42,125 nucleotides of DNA from an uncultured Caryophanales bacterium (GTDB taxonomy: Bacteria > Bacillota_I > Bacilli_A > RF39 > UBA660), in the NCBI GenBank assembly GCA_947168965.1, contig CAMVNW010000007.1, forward strand, positions 1-42,125, in the 5' to 3' direction. A program made the position numbers and the translations under genes. Each line of letters opens with the position of its first letter. The first letter of the stretch is position 1. The notes beneath the pieces were generated by a model, which was given only the letters and a program-made list of their open reading frames with translations, made no database searches and was not told the DNA's origin. Below, piece after piece: positions 34,773-42,125 of the stretch.

Positions 34773-34803
34773 AAAAAGTAACTGAAAAAACCAGTTACTT
34801 TTT
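34771..34803. terminator. Bidirectional terminator between CPBP gene and pyrH
   Basis: AAAAGTAACTG-loop-CAGTTACTTTT with A runs on one side and T runs on the other, so it works on both strands for the convergent pair. Confidence 0.88.
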
Positions 34804-34812
34804 CATATATAA

Positions 34813-35511
34813 TTAATTTACAAATGTACCAATATTATCCCCAGATAATACCTTTTTCAAATTACCTTTTTTATTAATATTAAAAACTATAATAGGAATA
34901 CCTTCCTCCATACATAAACTAGTAGCAGTAGAATCCATTACATTCAACTTTTTATTTAAAACCTCAATATAACTAATTTTCTTAATCATAACAGCATCAT
35001 CAAATTTACGTGGATCCTTATCATAAATACCATCAACATTAGTTGCCTTCAAAACACAATCAGCATTAATCTCTGCAGCACGAAGTGCACTTGCAGTATC
35101 AGTAGAAAAGAAAGGACTTCCAGTACCACATCCAAATACAACAACTCTACCTTTTGATAAATGACGTATAGCCCTATCCTTAATATAAAATTCAGCAACC
35201 TGCCTCATCTCAACACCAGTTTGAACACGAACCTCTTGGCCTAACTGTTTAAAAGCATCACCTACAGCCAAAGCATTCATAGTAGTACCAAGCATACCAA
35301 TATAGTCTGATGTTGCCCTATCCATGTATTTATTACTTCTTCCTCGCCAAAAATTTCCACCACCAACAACGATTCCAATTTCAATCCCCATTTCTGCGCA
35401 TTCCTTAATTTCAGAACAAATCTCTAAAACCCTTTCAAAATCAATTCCCTTATCCATAGAACCAGCAAGTGACTCACCACTTAATTTTAACAAGACACGA
35501 TTATATTTCAT
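34813..35511 (-). CDS. pyrH: UMP kinase
   Basis: PyrH phosphorylates UMP to UDP. The 232-residue amino acid kinase-fold protein has RVLLKLSGESLAG (Gly-rich ATP loop), IGIVVGGGNFWRGR, GMLGTTMNALA, VFGCGTGSPFFSTDTA and LKATNVDGIYDKDPR. AGGAGG precedes the ATG. The common neighbours tsf (upstream) and frr (downstream) are missing. It has its own TGG-TATACT (-10, about 35544-35536). Confidence 0.96.
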   Translation of the reverse strand: MKYNRVLLKLSGESLAGSMDKGIDFERVLEICSEIKECAEMGIEIGIVVGGGNFWRGRSNKYMDRATSDYIGMLGTTMNALAVGDAFKQLGQEVRVQTGVEMRQVAEFYIKDRAIRHLSKGRVVVFGCGTGSPFFSTDTASALRAAEINADCVLKATNVDGIYDKDPRKFDDAVMIKKISYIEVLNKKLNVMDSTATSLCMEEGIPIIVFNINKKGNLKKVLSGDNIGTFVN

Positions 35512-35565
35512 AACTACCTCCTTATTTCTAAAAACAGTATACCAAATTTAAAAAAAGAATAAAAG

Positions 35566-35588
35566 AAAAAAGTAATAAAAATTACTTT
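35566..35588 (-). terminator. Terminator of the gene at 35582-37168
   Basis: On the minus strand AAAGTAAT-TTTT-ATTACTTT followed by a T run, overlapping the gene's last codons. Confidence 0.78.
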
Positions 35589-37168
35589 ATCTCTAATATT
35601 CTAGTTACATCTTCCTCTTTAGCAAAACCAATAGTTACAGTATCTCCAACATTTAAGAAAGGTAAAACATTACTATTAATATCAATAGAAACACAATACT
35701 TTTTCTCCTTAGTATCCATAATATAGAATACTGAATTACCATTTACACTATAAGAACTAATAGAAGAAATAGTAATATCTTTCATTGTTAATTTATCAAG
35801 ATTAATATCATCAAAACCCATCTTAGATAAATAATTACGACTTGCTTCACGAATTCCTAAAGAAGAATCAGTAACAACAACCTTTTGATAATCCACAACA
35901 TCAACAAAAGAATACATCTTAACTAATCCTGCATTATCCTTTAAACTCATTAGATAAGTAGGCCTATTATTTAAATTAATAAGAAGTGGAAAAGTAGAAA
36001 CATATCCCATCTGTTGAACTTGACCCTCACTACTAGCCATTGCAGAATATTCCTCTGCTCCAGGAACAGCATAATACTTAGTTTCCTTAGTTCTCATATT
36101 AGTCAAAATAAAACCAATATTTGATTCGTCACGAGCCTTAGAAGTAATACCTGTATATAAATAAACATCATCATTCATAGCGATATAATTATATCCTTCA
36201 GTAGTCGCAACAACATTCTTTTGACCGAATTTAGAATTTAAAAAACCGTTTTTATATTTTCCCCAATCATTAACTTGCTCTAAAATAACATCTGCCTTAT
36301 AAACATTATCAACCCATACAGGAATTGAATCAACATCATAATATTCACTTGACCCATTAATTGGATTTAATATAACAACACCATCAACATCCCTCTTTAG
36401 ACCTACACCAGTATACTTATAAGTAGGAACAACCCAATAAGGATTACCATCCTCATCAACCTCAAAAGATTCTGAACCAAATATTTTAGTTGGATAAGAA
36501 AATCTTAACTTTCTATATAAATCCTCACCTAATATAGCGCTAGGCATATATCTCATTCCATCATCTAATTTAACTAATTTTGACTCACCACTTACACTAT
36601 CAACTGAAATATATCCTTTAATACCAGATTTATGATTTGACAAATATTTAATAAATCCATCATATTCAAGAGGAGTAACTCTAACAACATTATTATTGTA
36701 ATTAATTTGAGTATAAAGATCAGAAACATAAAATTGAGAAACTAACTCAGGCATTTGTCCCATAACCCTATCGCCTAATTTTCTACTAGAATCCTTATCA
36801 ATTAAAGGTAAAGAATTAAAATCAACAAGAGGTATATCATTCACAAATTCAGTAGATTCATCGACAATAATTCTATTCTTATAAGACTTAGAATTAAATA
36901 ATGGTGAAAAAACAATATCAACAAATAAAATAACTACAAATATTAATCCTACTAATATACCTAAATACTTATAATCACCATATAACTTAAGTACATTACC
37001 AGTTTTAATATCAATACATAAAAATAAATTTGAAATAGAATATATAACAATTAAAAAAACTATAAACAACCAAAAACTAAAACTACTTAAATTTATAGCT
37101 GGCAAAAATAAATAAAAAGCAATAAATCCAAAAAACAAAGTAATAAATAAACTAATTAATCTCTTCAT
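35582..37168 (-). CDS. Conserved membrane-anchored protein, 528 aa, function unknown
   Basis: The N-terminus has hydrophobic segments (about 3-24, 29-52 and 69-91), and the large C-terminal part (95-528) should face outside. It reads like a Firmicutes-wide family I have seen as a hypothetical protein: ILNPINGSSEYYDVDSIP, LEQVNDWGKYKNGFLNS and NIGFILTNMRTKETKYY. No catalytic motif is evident; repeated beta-rich motifs suggest a surface or envelope role. The start ATG at 37168 follows GGAGG by 5 bases; earlier in-frame starts have none. It has its own -10 TATAAT at about 37190 and ends in a terminator. Confidence 0.68.
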   Translation of the reverse strand: MKRLISLFITLFFGFIAFYLFLPAINLSSFSFWLFIVFLIVIYSISNLFLCIDIKTGNVLKLYGDYKYLGILVGLIFVVILFVDIVFSPLFNSKSYKNRIIVDESTEFVNDIPLVDFNSLPLIDKDSSRKLGDRVMGQMPELVSQFYVSDLYTQINYNNNVVRVTPLEYDGFIKYLSNHKSGIKGYISVDSVSGESKLVKLDDGMRYMPSAILGEDLYRKLRFSYPTKIFGSESFEVDEDGNPYWVVPTYKYTGVGLKRDVDGVVILNPINGSSEYYDVDSIPVWVDNVYKADVILEQVNDWGKYKNGFLNSKFGQKNVVATTEGYNYIAMNDDVYLYTGITSKARDESNIGFILTNMRTKETKYYAVPGAEEYSAMASSEGQVQQMGYVSTFPLLINLNNRPTYLMSLKDNAGLVKMYSFVDVVDYQKVVVTDSSLGIREASRNYLSKMGFDDINLDKLTMKDITISSISSYSVNGNSVFYIMDTKEKKYCVSIDINSNVLPFLNVGDTVTIGFAKEEDVTRILEIK

Positions 37169-37210
37169 AAAAACCTCCATACACATTATAACAAAAAATA
37201 AAATATTTAA

Positions 37211-39385
37211 CTATATCTTATAAGGATTTAAATCAATATCAATTAAAACATCCTTAGAATCAATATATTTATCTGAAATAAATTTTAACTTATCAACAAT
37301 CACATCTGTTTTCTTATACTTTATAACAATCTGAATATTATATATATTATTAACCTTTAACATATTACAATTACTTGGTCCTAAAATAATATTAGATGAA
37401 TCTAAACATTTTTTTAAATAATCAACTATCTTAGTTCCCTCTCTCATTGCTTTATCCTCAAATTTACTTCTTACCTTAATAGAACACAAATTATAATAAG
37501 GAGGATATTTAAGTAATTGACGAATTCTCATCTCCTCATTATAAAAAGAAGTATAATCATGACGACTTGCACAAACAATACTATAATGTTCAACATTGAA
37601 AGACTGAATTATAACATCCCCTGGTCTGTCAGCTCGTCCAGCTCGTCCAGCAACTTGATTAAGTAATTGAAAAGTCCTCTCTCCACTTCTAAAATCAGGA
37701 ATATTCAAAGAAGAATCACCATTAATAACACCAACCAAAGTAACAAGTGGAAAATCAAGACCTTTAGAAATCATTTGAGTTCCAATTAAAACATTATACT
37801 TTAAACTACGAAAATCATTGATAATCTTTTCATGACTACCTTTTCTACTAGTAGTATCCACGTCCATTCTAACAACACGAGCACTAGGAAAATTATTAGA
37901 AACATATTCCTCTAACTTCTCAGTTCCCATTCCAAAATCAAAAAGGCTCTTATTGTGACAGCTTGGACATTCCTTTTTTTTACTGCTTCCATATCCACAA
38001 TAATGACACCTCATAGTATTTGAACTCTTATGATACACTAAAGGAATATCACAATTAGGACACTTATCAACAAAACCACAATCACTACAACTAGAAATAG
38101 TAGAAAAACCACGTCTGTTTAAAAGTAAAATTACTTGTTCACCTTTATTTAAACGATCCTCAATAGAACTACTTAACATACTAGAAAAAACTCTATTACC
38201 AGCCTTAATCTCATTCTTCATATCAATTAAATGTACATTTGGTAAATTATTATTAACCCTTTTGCTTAAAGTAATTAATTCATAAATACCAGACTTAGCC
38301 CTAGTATAACTTTCAATAGAAGGAGTTGCACTTCCTAAAACAACAGGACAATTATGTTTTTTTCCTCTAAAAAGAGCAATATCAATAGAATTATATCTAG
38401 GTGTATTATCTTGTTTATAAGTACTAGAATGTTCCTCATCAATAATAATTACACCTAAATTAGTTAGTGGAGCAAAGACTGCACTTCTAGCGCCAATAAC
38501 AATACTTACCTCACCCTTTAATATTTTACGATATTCATCATACTTTTCACCATCACTTAAAGCTGAATGTAAAATCGCAATACTTGTTCCAAATCTTTTT
38601 CTAAAATTCAAAACCATTTGAGGTGTTAAACTGATTTCAGGAACCAAAACAATAGCTTCCTTACCTTTACTTAAATAATAATCGATAATATTCATATAAA
38701 CCTCAGTCTTACCACTACCAGTAACACCATGTAATAAAAAAGGCTTAAATCCATCACTAGAAACAACACTGTCAACAGCTAACCTTTGTTCATCATTTAA
38801 GATAATATTAGACTTTTCCTTAATATCAGATAAATTATTACGATAAACCTCTTTTTTAACCTCTTTAATAAAACCTTTCTCTATAAAACTTTTAACAACA
38901 TAATTAGATATAGATGTACATTCTTTTTTTAACACAAATTCATTATTACATAATAATTCATAAATCAACCTTTGCTTATCAGACTTAATATTATCATGAA
39001 TTCCATCAGAACAAATAGTTAAATATGTTTCATACTTCTTATTAACAACAAAATCTTTATGAGCTTTTAAAGCACTAGGTAACATAGTTTGATAAGCACT
39101 TATCAAAGTACATAAAGTCTTATTTTTAATATATTTACCTAAAGACATCATTTCTTCATTGAGAATAACTTCATCATCAATAACACTAATTATATCCTTA
39201 ACATCATAATCAAAAGAATCCATATTATTAATGCCAATAATAAATCCCTCTAGCTTTTGTCTACCAAAAGGAACTAAAACTCTTTTACCTACCTTAATAT
39301 TATTAACCAAATCAGAAGGAACACTATATGTAAAAGTTTTATCTAATTTTTTTGTTTTTAACTCAACTAAAACATCAATATACAT
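37211..39385 (-). CDS. priA: Primosomal protein N' (replication restart helicase PriA)
   Basis: PriA reloads the replisome at stalled forks. The 724-residue protein has the N-terminal DNA-binding domain (1-105; IGINNMD), Walker A GVTGSGKT (220-227), DEEH (Walker B), the paired zinc motifs (CSDCGFVDKCPNCDIPL and CHYCGYGSSKKKECPSCH) and helicase motifs V-VI (GTQMISKGLDFP and QVAGRAGRAD). AGGAGG precedes the ATG. In many Firmicutes it follows gmk and rpoZ and precedes def or fmt; none of these is here. Confidence 0.97.
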   Translation of the reverse strand: MYIDVLVELKTKKLDKTFTYSVPSDLVNNIKVGKRVLVPFGRQKLEGFIIGINNMDSFDYDVKDIISVIDDEVILNEEMMSLGKYIKNKTLCTLISAYQTMLPSALKAHKDFVVNKKYETYLTICSDGIHDNIKSDKQRLIYELLCNNEFVLKKECTSISNYVVKSFIEKGFIKEVKKEVYRNNLSDIKEKSNIILNDEQRLAVDSVVSSDGFKPFLLHGVTGSGKTEVYMNIIDYYLSKGKEAIVLVPEISLTPQMVLNFRKRFGTSIAILHSALSDGEKYDEYRKILKGEVSIVIGARSAVFAPLTNLGVIIIDEEHSSTYKQDNTPRYNSIDIALFRGKKHNCPVVLGSATPSIESYTRAKSGIYELITLSKRVNNNLPNVHLIDMKNEIKAGNRVFSSMLSSSIEDRLNKGEQVILLLNRRGFSTISSCSDCGFVDKCPNCDIPLVYHKSSNTMRCHYCGYGSSKKKECPSCHNKSLFDFGMGTEKLEEYVSNNFPSARVVRMDVDTTSRKGSHEKIINDFRSLKYNVLIGTQMISKGLDFPLVTLVGVINGDSSLNIPDFRSGERTFQLLNQVAGRAGRADRPGDVIIQSFNVEHYSIVCASRHDYTSFYNEEMRIRQLLKYPPYYNLCSIKVRSKFEDKAMREGTKIVDYLKKCLDSSNIILGPSNCNMLKVNNIYNIQIVIKYKKTDVIVDKLKFISDKYIDSKDVLIDIDLNPYKI

Positions 39386-39414
39386 ATTAACCCTCCTATC
39401 AATAATTTTAACAC

Positions 39415-39443
39415 AAAAAACAAATAAGTTAAACTTATTTGTT
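39415..39443 (-). terminator. Terminator of the Rpn-like gene
   Basis: On the minus strand AACAAATAAG-TTTAA-CTTATTTGTT then T6, beginning in the last codons. It leaves only about 30 bases before priA, so the priA promoter must lie there or readthrough supplies it. Confidence 0.85.
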
Positions 39444-40499
39444 CTCTATTTCATTTATATTTTCAATAGATAAACCAGTAATTCTAGATACTTCATCAAT
39501 ACTTTTACCAAAACTCAAAAGTTCTCTTGCAAAATTAAATTTTTCTTTCATTAATAAAGATTTCTCATTATCGAATTCTTTCTTCTCATTATTGAATTCT
39601 TTCTTCTCGTTATTGAATTCTTCCTTCTCGTTATTGAATTCTTCCTTCTCGTTATTGAATTCTTTTAGTGCATTATTTAATTCCTTTTTTTCACTATCAA
39701 CAATTTGACGTTGCCTATCAAGTACCCTCTCTTTTGATTTTCTCACAAATTCATTATGTTTTTCTAAATCATACACCATAGCTAGTTCCTTATCATGTTG
39801 ATATTCATCCATGTCATGTTGAATCCTGTTTCTTACATCTTCATCCATTTCTATTTCACCTAGACACTTTCTAAAATCTTCACTATTATTTATTAGATGC
39901 AACGCACCAAATCTTATAACATTTTGCTCACATGAAGTAAACTTTTTTATATCATCATTGTACCATAGTTCATAACATTTATCAATATCAACATTGATTA
40001 TTTTAAACATATTAGTTAAAATTCTACCATCAGAATTTCTCAATAAATAAACATCAATTGGATTATCTATATCATTATTCTTAACCTGACTAACAGGTTC
40101 ATTAAAATTAATTTGTAAAACAGGTTCTAACAAATCATATTCTTGATTCTTATCTAATTGTCTAGAAAAAGTATTTGCTGCATAACCAGTATTTCTATCA
40201 ATCAATTCCTGATTATATCCATGAAGATTTGCCTCCAAATTTATAAACTGATTTCCATTACCCAATCTAACATGAAGTAATACATCTTGTTCTTGAGCCT
40301 TATCACTTTTACTTACCCTCTTCTTTTCATTATTTAAAATATCAACCTTATCTTTTATCTCATAGAATGGAATATCTAAAAAAATGCCAACTAAAGCAGC
40401 AGCTTTATTTGTATAATTTACATCACCAAACATTTTTTTGAAAACAGGATCAAAACCCATTATAATAAAATCCTGTTTTTTATCATTTTTTTCATACAT
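39435..40499 (-). CDS. Rpn/PD-(D/E)XK nuclease-family protein with a coiled-coil repeat
   Basis: This protein of about 354 residues belongs to the recombination-promoting nuclease/putative transposase family. Recognised parts are FDPVFKKMFGD, a QEQDVLLHV...NLEAN core (Asp72, Glu89 in the shortened numbering; Asn replaces the usual ExQ) and a C-terminal DEVSRITGLSIENI helix-turn module. Between them lies a coiled coil with five exact-length EFNNEKK heptads. GGAAGG lies 8 bases before ATG 40499, which is favoured over an in-frame ATG at 40523 that has none. Rpn proteins are often transposase relatives or anti-phage systems; here no inverted repeats or target duplications are seen. Confidence 0.82.
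   Translation of the reverse strand: MYEKNDKKQDFIIMGFDPVFKKMFGDVNYTNKAAALVGIFLDIPFYEIKDKVDILNNEKKRVSKSDKAQEQDVLLHVRLGNGNQFINLEANLHGYNQELIDRNTGYAANTFSRQLDKNQEYDLLEPVLQINFNEPVSQVKNNDIDNPIDVYLLRNSDGRILTNMFKIINVDIDKCYELWYNDDIKKFTSCEQNVIRFGALHLINNSEDFRKCLGEIEMDEDVRNRIQHDMDEYQHDKELAMVYDLEKHNEFVRKSKERVLDRQRQIVDSEKKELNNALKEFNNEKEEFNNEKEEFNNEKKEFNNEKKEFDNEKSLLMKEKFNFARELLSFGKSIDEVSRITGLSIENINEIENK
39562..39666 (-). repeat. 21-bp tandem repeat, five units, in the Rpn-like gene
   Basis: Five units of the form TTCTCRTTATYGAATTCTTYY, each 21 bases and differing by 1-3 bases, encode the heptads EFNNEKK/E. Copy number could change by slippage without breaking the frame. Each unit carries a GAATTC. Confidence 0.92.
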
Positions 40500-40711
40500 A
40501 AAATCATTCCTTCCAAAAGGCATTTCTTAGCGCTAATAAATACCTAACAAAAACATAACATGGTATAAAATAATAATCAAATAACTATTCTTTCTAAAAC
40601 TGTTAAAAAAAATAACTATTCCTTATTTTCAGACTAAACAAAAAAACAAAAAAATATTAAAAAAAAATTACTAATTATTAAAATTAGTAAAAATGCAAAA
40701 AAATCCTAAAA
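40500..40711. other. Intergenic region with palindrome and direct repeat
   Basis: It holds a perfect TTAGCGCTAA at 40527-40536, a direct repeat AATAACTATTC at 40580-40590 and 40611-40621 (31 bases apart), and two hairpins listed separately. TTGATT (40580-40575) and TATGTT (40557-40552), 17-base spacer, are a likely promoter for the Rpn-like gene. Confidence 0.55.
40659..40690 (-). terminator. Second terminator after gtrA
   Basis: On the minus strand TTACTAATT-loop-AATTAGTAA followed by T9, just past the first terminator. Confidence 0.72.
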
Positions 40712-40719
40712 CTAGGATT
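40697..40719 (-). terminator. Terminator of the glycosyltransferase-gtrA operon
   Basis: On the minus strand AATCCTA-GTTT-TAGGATT then a T run, overlapping the gtrA end. Confidence 0.85.
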
Positions 40720-41131
40720 CTTTTTTCTTAAAAACAAATAACTTACTAAAAACATAATTTAAAGCAATAACAATAACTTGTACAATTACCTTAGCTATCA
40801 TATCATCAATATTAATTATCTCAACAAAAACATACATTAATAATATATCTATAACTAATGAAAATAAACGATACTTAAAGAATTGATAAATCTCAAATAA
40901 AACATCCATTTCATTGTCACATTTACTTTTAAAAACAAACTTTTTATTAGTAACATAAGCAAAAGAAACAGATACAATCCAAGAAATAACATTACTAAGC
41001 ATATAGTTTACATTAAACACCTTAGTAAATAATGCGTAAACAAGAATACTAACTAATGTTGTTAATCCACCTACGATTAAATAATTAATTATCTCAGAAT
41101 ATTTTTTATATAATTTAACTAAATTATTCAT
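40712..41131 (-). CDS. GtrA-family membrane protein
   Basis: This 139-residue protein has four TM segments (about 15-35, 42-60, 82-104 and 108-130) and the GtrA signature YLIVGGLTTLVSILVY near the start and NYVFSKLFVFK at the end. GtrA-like proteins are thought to help flip lipid-linked sugars made by a partner GT2 enzyme. Its ATG overlaps the GT2 stop by 4 bases (ATGA), the usual pairing. Confidence 0.9.
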   Translation of the reverse strand: MNNLVKLYKKYSEIINYLIVGGLTTLVSILVYALFTKVFNVNYMLSNVISWIVSVSFAYVTNKKFVFKSKCDNEMDVLFEIYQFFKYRLFSLVIDILLMYVFVEIINIDDMIAKVIVQVIVIALNYVFSKLFVFKKKES

Positions 41132-42066
41132 TTTTTCCCCTTTTCTGTCTCTTTAACAATATAAACAGGTCTACCCTTAACCTCTAAATATAACTTAGAT
41201 AAATATTGACCTATAAAACCTATTCCAAATAATTGTACACCACTTACAAAGAATATTATACAAACAAGTGATGGCCAACCAGCAACAGGATCACCAACAA
41301 CCAATGTTTTAGCAATTATAAATATAATCATTATAAATGATACTAAAAAGAAAATTAATCCCATAATAGACGCAATTGCTAAAGGAACAGTAGAAAAGGC
41401 AACAATACTTTCTAAAGAATATAAGAACAACTTCCAAAAACTCCACTTAGTAGTTCCGGCTACTCTCTCAACATTTTTATACTCTAACCACTTAGTTTCA
41501 TAACCTACCCAACTAAATATACCTTTAGAAAAACGGTTATATTCCTTTAACTCTAATATACTATTAACCATTTGACGTGTCATTAATCTATAATCTCTTG
41601 CACCATCAACAATCTCAGTTTTAGAAATCTTATTGATTAATTTATAATAACACTTAGCAAAAAAACTTCTAATAGGTGGTTCACCCTTACGAGATACACG
41701 ACGAGTCGCAACACAATCATAACCATCATTTTTAATTCCATCATACATTTCATGTAATAAACTTGGTGGGTCCTGTAAATCAGCATCCATAATAGCTACA
41801 TAATCACCAACTGAATAATCAAGTCCAGCTAAAATTGCAGCTTCCTTTCCAAAATTACGTGAAAATGAAATATATCTTACTCTCTTATCATCTTTTGATA
41901 AATCACGAGCAATTTCTAAAGTTCTATCCTTTGAACCATCATTAACAAAAATAAACTCAAAATCTACCTTTTTAAATTCATCAGCCACTTTACATATTTC
42001 TTTGTAAAATAAAGGCATTGACTCTTCCTCATTATAACAAGGAACAATTATTGAAATTTTCTCCAT
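41128..42066 (-). CDS. Family 2 glycosyltransferase, GtrB/DPM1-like
   Basis: This 312-residue protein should transfer a sugar to undecaprenyl phosphate at the cytoplasmic membrane face. Motifs: SIIVPCYNEEESM, FVNDGSKDRT, MDADLQDPP (DxD), DGARDYRLM and the C-terminal TM hairpin (about 225-250 and 262-290). GGAGG precedes the ATG by 5 bases. With GtrA it forms a sugar-lipid modification pair; the final acceptor (teichoic acid, lipid or protein) is unknown. Confidence 0.93.
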   Translation of the reverse strand: MEKISIIVPCYNEEESMPLFYKEICKVADEFKKVDFEFIFVNDGSKDRTLEIARDLSKDDKRVRYISFSRNFGKEAAILAGLDYSVGDYVAIMDADLQDPPSLLHEMYDGIKNDGYDCVATRRVSRKGEPPIRSFFAKCYYKLINKISKTEIVDGARDYRLMTRQMVNSILELKEYNRFSKGIFSWVGYETKWLEYKNVERVAGTTKWSFWKLFLYSLESIVAFSTVPLAIASIMGLIFFLVSFIMIIFIIAKTLVVGDPVAGWPSLVCIIFFVSGVQLFGIGFIGQYLSKLYLEVKGRPVYIVKETEKGKK

Positions 42067-42092
42067 AAATACCTCCGAAAAAATACAACTAA

Positions 42093-42121
42093 ATTATAAC
42101 ATATATAAAAATAAAAATCAA
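42093..42121 (-). promoter_or_regulatory. Promoter of the GT2-gtrA operon
   Basis: TTGATT (42121-42116) and TG-T-TATAAT (42098-42093 for the hexamer), 17-base spacer. Confidence 0.7.
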
Positions 42122-42125
42122 AAAA

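Noticed and set aside
39562-39666. CRISPR-like array of 21-bp units
   Set aside because: The units are contiguous with no unique spacers and lie in frame in a gene, so this is a coding tandem repeat.
40500-40711. Insertion-sequence ends around the Rpn-like gene
   Set aside because: No terminal inverted repeats or target duplications match at the two ends (39415 and 40711); the family name includes transposase, but mobility is not shown.

Overview
The window is a gene-dense, very AT-rich bacterial chromosome segment with short intergenic gaps. It reads as a Gram-positive-type genome: T-box leaders, strong AGGAGG or GGTGAT ribosome binding sites, SepF and DivIVA, RNase J, GatCAB, and class III RNR with acetate kinase (anaerobic, fermentative). 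TGA is used as a stop (for example at the ends of truB and of the nucleosidase gene), so this is not the Mycoplasma code. GatA nevertheless has Mollicutes-like active-site loops (SDTGDSIRKP). Isolated prepilins, small membrane proteins and no plasmid or phage genes also fit an uncultured, reduced, Mollicutes-related Bacilli lineage of the gut (RF39/Erysipelotrichia-like). The lineage is an inference; no 16S gene is present.

Layout, mostly on the minus strand and read from high to low coordinates: a GT2 glycosyltransferase with its GtrA flippase-like partner (42066-40712); an Rpn/PD-(D/E)XK protein with a 21-bp tandem repeat (40499-39435); priA and a large single-copy membrane protein (39385-35582); pyrH (35511-34813); a plus-strand CPBP protease (33849-34772); a compact transcription/translation operon rimP(short)-nusA-rnpM-dCMP deaminase-infB (33706-29476); an operon queA - two tandem HExxH proteins - miaA (29408-25601); a prepilin-like gene; plus-strand RNase J (23332-25008); a 521-aa unknown; dusB-RDD-lysS (21450-18424); ackA-nrnA (18338-16190); a plus-strand 3-TM protein; a split class III ribonucleotide reductase nrdD - 59-aa glycyl-radical peptide - nrdG (15409-12360); a prepilin; truB-nucleotidyltransferase (11864-10099); a plus-strand MTA/SAH nucleosidase-like gene; an unknown; an Asn T-box controlling gatC-gatA-gatB-asnS, followed by tRNA-Asn and tRNA-Glu (8671-3518); a 3-TM protein; a plus-strand zinc-ribbon membrane protein; sepF-divIVA; and an Ile T-box that controls a Na+/Ca2+ exchanger followed by ileS, which runs off the left edge.

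The functional theme is translation: aminoacyl-tRNA synthesis (ileS, asnS, lysS, gatCAB), tRNA modification (truB, dusB, queA, miaA), initiation and antitermination (infB, nusA, rimP), and two tRNA-sensing leaders. The plus-strand genes are single units, most with their own terminator, inserted between minus-strand operons.

The most interesting points are: the tandem HExxH pair sandwiched between two tRNA-modification genes; the separately encoded glycyl-radical domain of NrdD; the exchanger inserted between the Ile T-box and ileS; a short membrane protein whose best start is ATA; and a RimP that consists of the N-terminal domain only. Homology statements come from reading motifs by eye; no database search was possible.
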